Positions 63,915-64,000 of a stretch of 64,000 nucleotides of DNA are shown here, one piece after another. Every line of letters starts with the position of its first letter. The first letter of the stretch is position 1. The translations under genes and the position numbers were made by a program. Under the pieces are notes generated by a model that was not told the DNA's origin, ran no database searches, and was given only the letters and a program-made list of their open reading frames with translations. Origin of the DNA: Agarophyton chilense (taxonomy: Eukaryota; Rhodophyta; Florideophyceae; Gracilariales; Gracilariaceae); the NCBI GenBank assembly GCA_030374765.1, contig JARGXX010000039.1, forward strand, positions 62,001 through 126,000. Direction: 5' to 3'.

Positions 63915-64000
63915 TTACGCAGCAGGTGTAACAAATAAAGTTAAAATTTCTTTACTGAAAGTTTCAGCTGCTTTAGATTTATAACGATTTGGATTAATAA
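63915..64000 (-). CDS. 3' end of an unrecognised gene
   Basis: A minus-strand frame enters from the right edge and ends at TAA 63917-63915. It gives 27 or 28 residues, NPNRYKSKAAETFSKEILTL and then FVTPAA. It is polar and basic in its first half. I could not assign it from this fragment. The family-like composition and the tight spacing to ycf54 (30 bp) suggest a real gene. Confidence 0.5.
   Translation of the reverse strand, partial: INPNRYKSKAAETFSKEILTLFVTPAA

Overview
The window is a stretch of red algal plastid DNA, most likely from a florideophyte. The evidence is its gene content: red-type rbcL-rbcS-cbbX, phycoerythrin (cpeBA), phycocyanin (cpcBA) and allophycocyanin (apcD, apcF) genes with cpcG and nblA, together with genes kept mainly by red plastids (gltB, carA, trpA, ilvH, gpmI, accA/accD, fabH, tilS, ftrB, petJ, psbV, ycf22, ycf26, ycf34, ycf37, ycf46, ycf52-ycf55, ycf58, ycf63). 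It is AT-rich, with short spacers and small genes on both strands. A group II intron in a trnM(CAU) gene also fits florideophytes. The order cannot be decided from this sequence alone.

Layout. 1-9,050: end of atpD, atpA, sufC-sufB, a CbiQ/EcfT-like membrane gene, trnL(CAA), ycf39, an SSB-like gene (ycf41), psbI, ycf58, and a frameshifted Omp85/Toc75-like gene. 9,187-18,200: cemA, intron-split trnM with a decayed maturase, trnG, ycf4, petL, psaL, trnT, a 54-codon ORF, rpl28, trxA, rbcL-rbcS-cbbX. 18,250-23,900: trnC, trnL(UAA), ycf34, ilvH, infC, rps4, ycf80 (Tic22-like), tmRNA, trnR(CCG), an ORF remnant, apcF. 23,980-38,000: frameshifted ycf20, cpcG, nblA, cpeBA, ccsA, psaK, accA, ycf22, a ycf23 pseudogene, psaC, gltB, rpoZ, cpcBA. 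38,190-51,800: gpmI, ycf21, secA, trnE, trpA, trnK, tilS, psb30, ftrB, psaI, psbEFLJ, ycf26, ycf63, trnV, trnR(UCU), chlI, psaM. 52,000-64,000: ycf46 with an internal stop, rpl34, ycf37, trnP, ycf52, psaF-psaJ, apcD, SRP RNA (ffs), fabH, psbX, accD, psbV, petJ, carA, ycf53, ycf55, ycf54 and the 3' end of one unrecognised gene.

How the genes work together. Most serve photosynthesis: light harvesting (phycobilisome subunits, rod-core linker, CpcS-type lyase, NblA), photosystem subunits and assembly factors, soluble cytochromes, Rubisco with its activase, and tetrapyrrole synthesis (chlI, ycf53/GUN4, ycf54). Others cover fatty-acid initiation, nitrogen and amino-acid metabolism, Fe-S assembly, redox control (trxA, ftrB) and gene expression.

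The least expected content is envelope-related. An Omp85/POTRA-like protein and a Tic22-like protein (Ycf80) are both plastid-encoded, alongside MCE/MlaD-like (ycf22) and MlaE-like (ycf63) lipid-transport parts. Several genes are interrupted. Three breaks (Omp85-like gene, intron maturase, ycf20) are one-base shifts of the same sign at A/T runs of 8-10. ycf46 has a single in-frame TAA, and ycf23 is decayed.
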